Positions 15,653 through 15,664 of a DNA stretch of 15,664 nucleotides are shown one piece after another. Position numbers and translations under genes: made by a program. The stretch is from an uncultured Eubacterium sp. (GTDB lineage: Bacteria > Bacillota > Clostridia > Lachnospirales > Lachnospiraceae): the NCBI GenBank assembly GCA_910585745.1, contig CAJUFM010000066.1:1-15664 (forward strand). Reading direction: 5' to 3'. Below the pieces are notes generated by a model. It saw only the letters and a program-made list of their open reading frames with translations. It was not told the origin of the DNA and made no database searches. The first letter of the stretch is position 1. Each line of letters starts with the position of its first letter.

Positions 15653-15664
15653 CGTTCATAATAG

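Overview
The window reads as part of a prophage (or phage-derived island) tail module from a low-GC Gram-positive bacterium, most likely a gut Clostridia/Lachnospiraceae host. Reasons: AT-rich coding with AGA/ATA-rich codons, purine-rich Shine-Dalgarno sites (AGGAGG, AAAGGAG), and the Gram-positive siphophage order tape measure, then distal tail protein (Dit), then tail-associated/receptor-binding protein (Tal), all on the minus strand. The host assignment is inference.

Minus-strand tail module, read from high to low coordinates: a very large tape-measure body (2192 codons, 11795-5217) with three near-identical 77-residue coiled-coil repeats; a stem-loop; a 92-aa coiled-coil protein (5120-4842); Dit (4808-3981); and a 1301-aa Tal-like protein (3980-75) with two internal four-cysteine zinc-ribbon signatures. 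Dit and Tal are directly adjacent (TAA then ATG).

Upstream of the body, 11796-15664, the tape-measure gene is broken up. Its start, with a good ribosome binding site, is at 13347. A TP901-type N-terminal domain remnant fused in frame to a later helical segment lies at 15652-15086. A divergent version of the segment normally found near the start of the body lies at 14466-14146. A roughly 25-bp crumb lies at 13527-13551. The body itself has only a TTG immediately after a stop codon and no ribosome binding site. This is therefore a rearranged locus containing pieces of at least two tape-measure variants.

Between these remnants, on the opposite (plus) strand, sit three small zinc-ribbon genes: A 11863-12468, B about 13561-13939 with a damaged start, and C 14522-14992. 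All share a C-terminal zinc-ribbon module. A and C have their own promoters and ribosome binding sites. They look like independently transcribed cargo (moron-like) genes dropped into the tape-measure region.

The most unusual item is a GC-richer block at about 12484-13058 on the minus strand. It has the primary-sequence and hairpin hallmarks, as I recall them, of a HEARO RNA, i.e. the omega-RNA of IscB-type RNA-guided nucleases of IS200/IS605-like transposons. No IscB open reading frame follows it, so it appears to be an orphan, non-autonomous omega-RNA element sitting just after the tape-measure N-terminus. No tRNA, rRNA, CRISPR array or integrase was seen.
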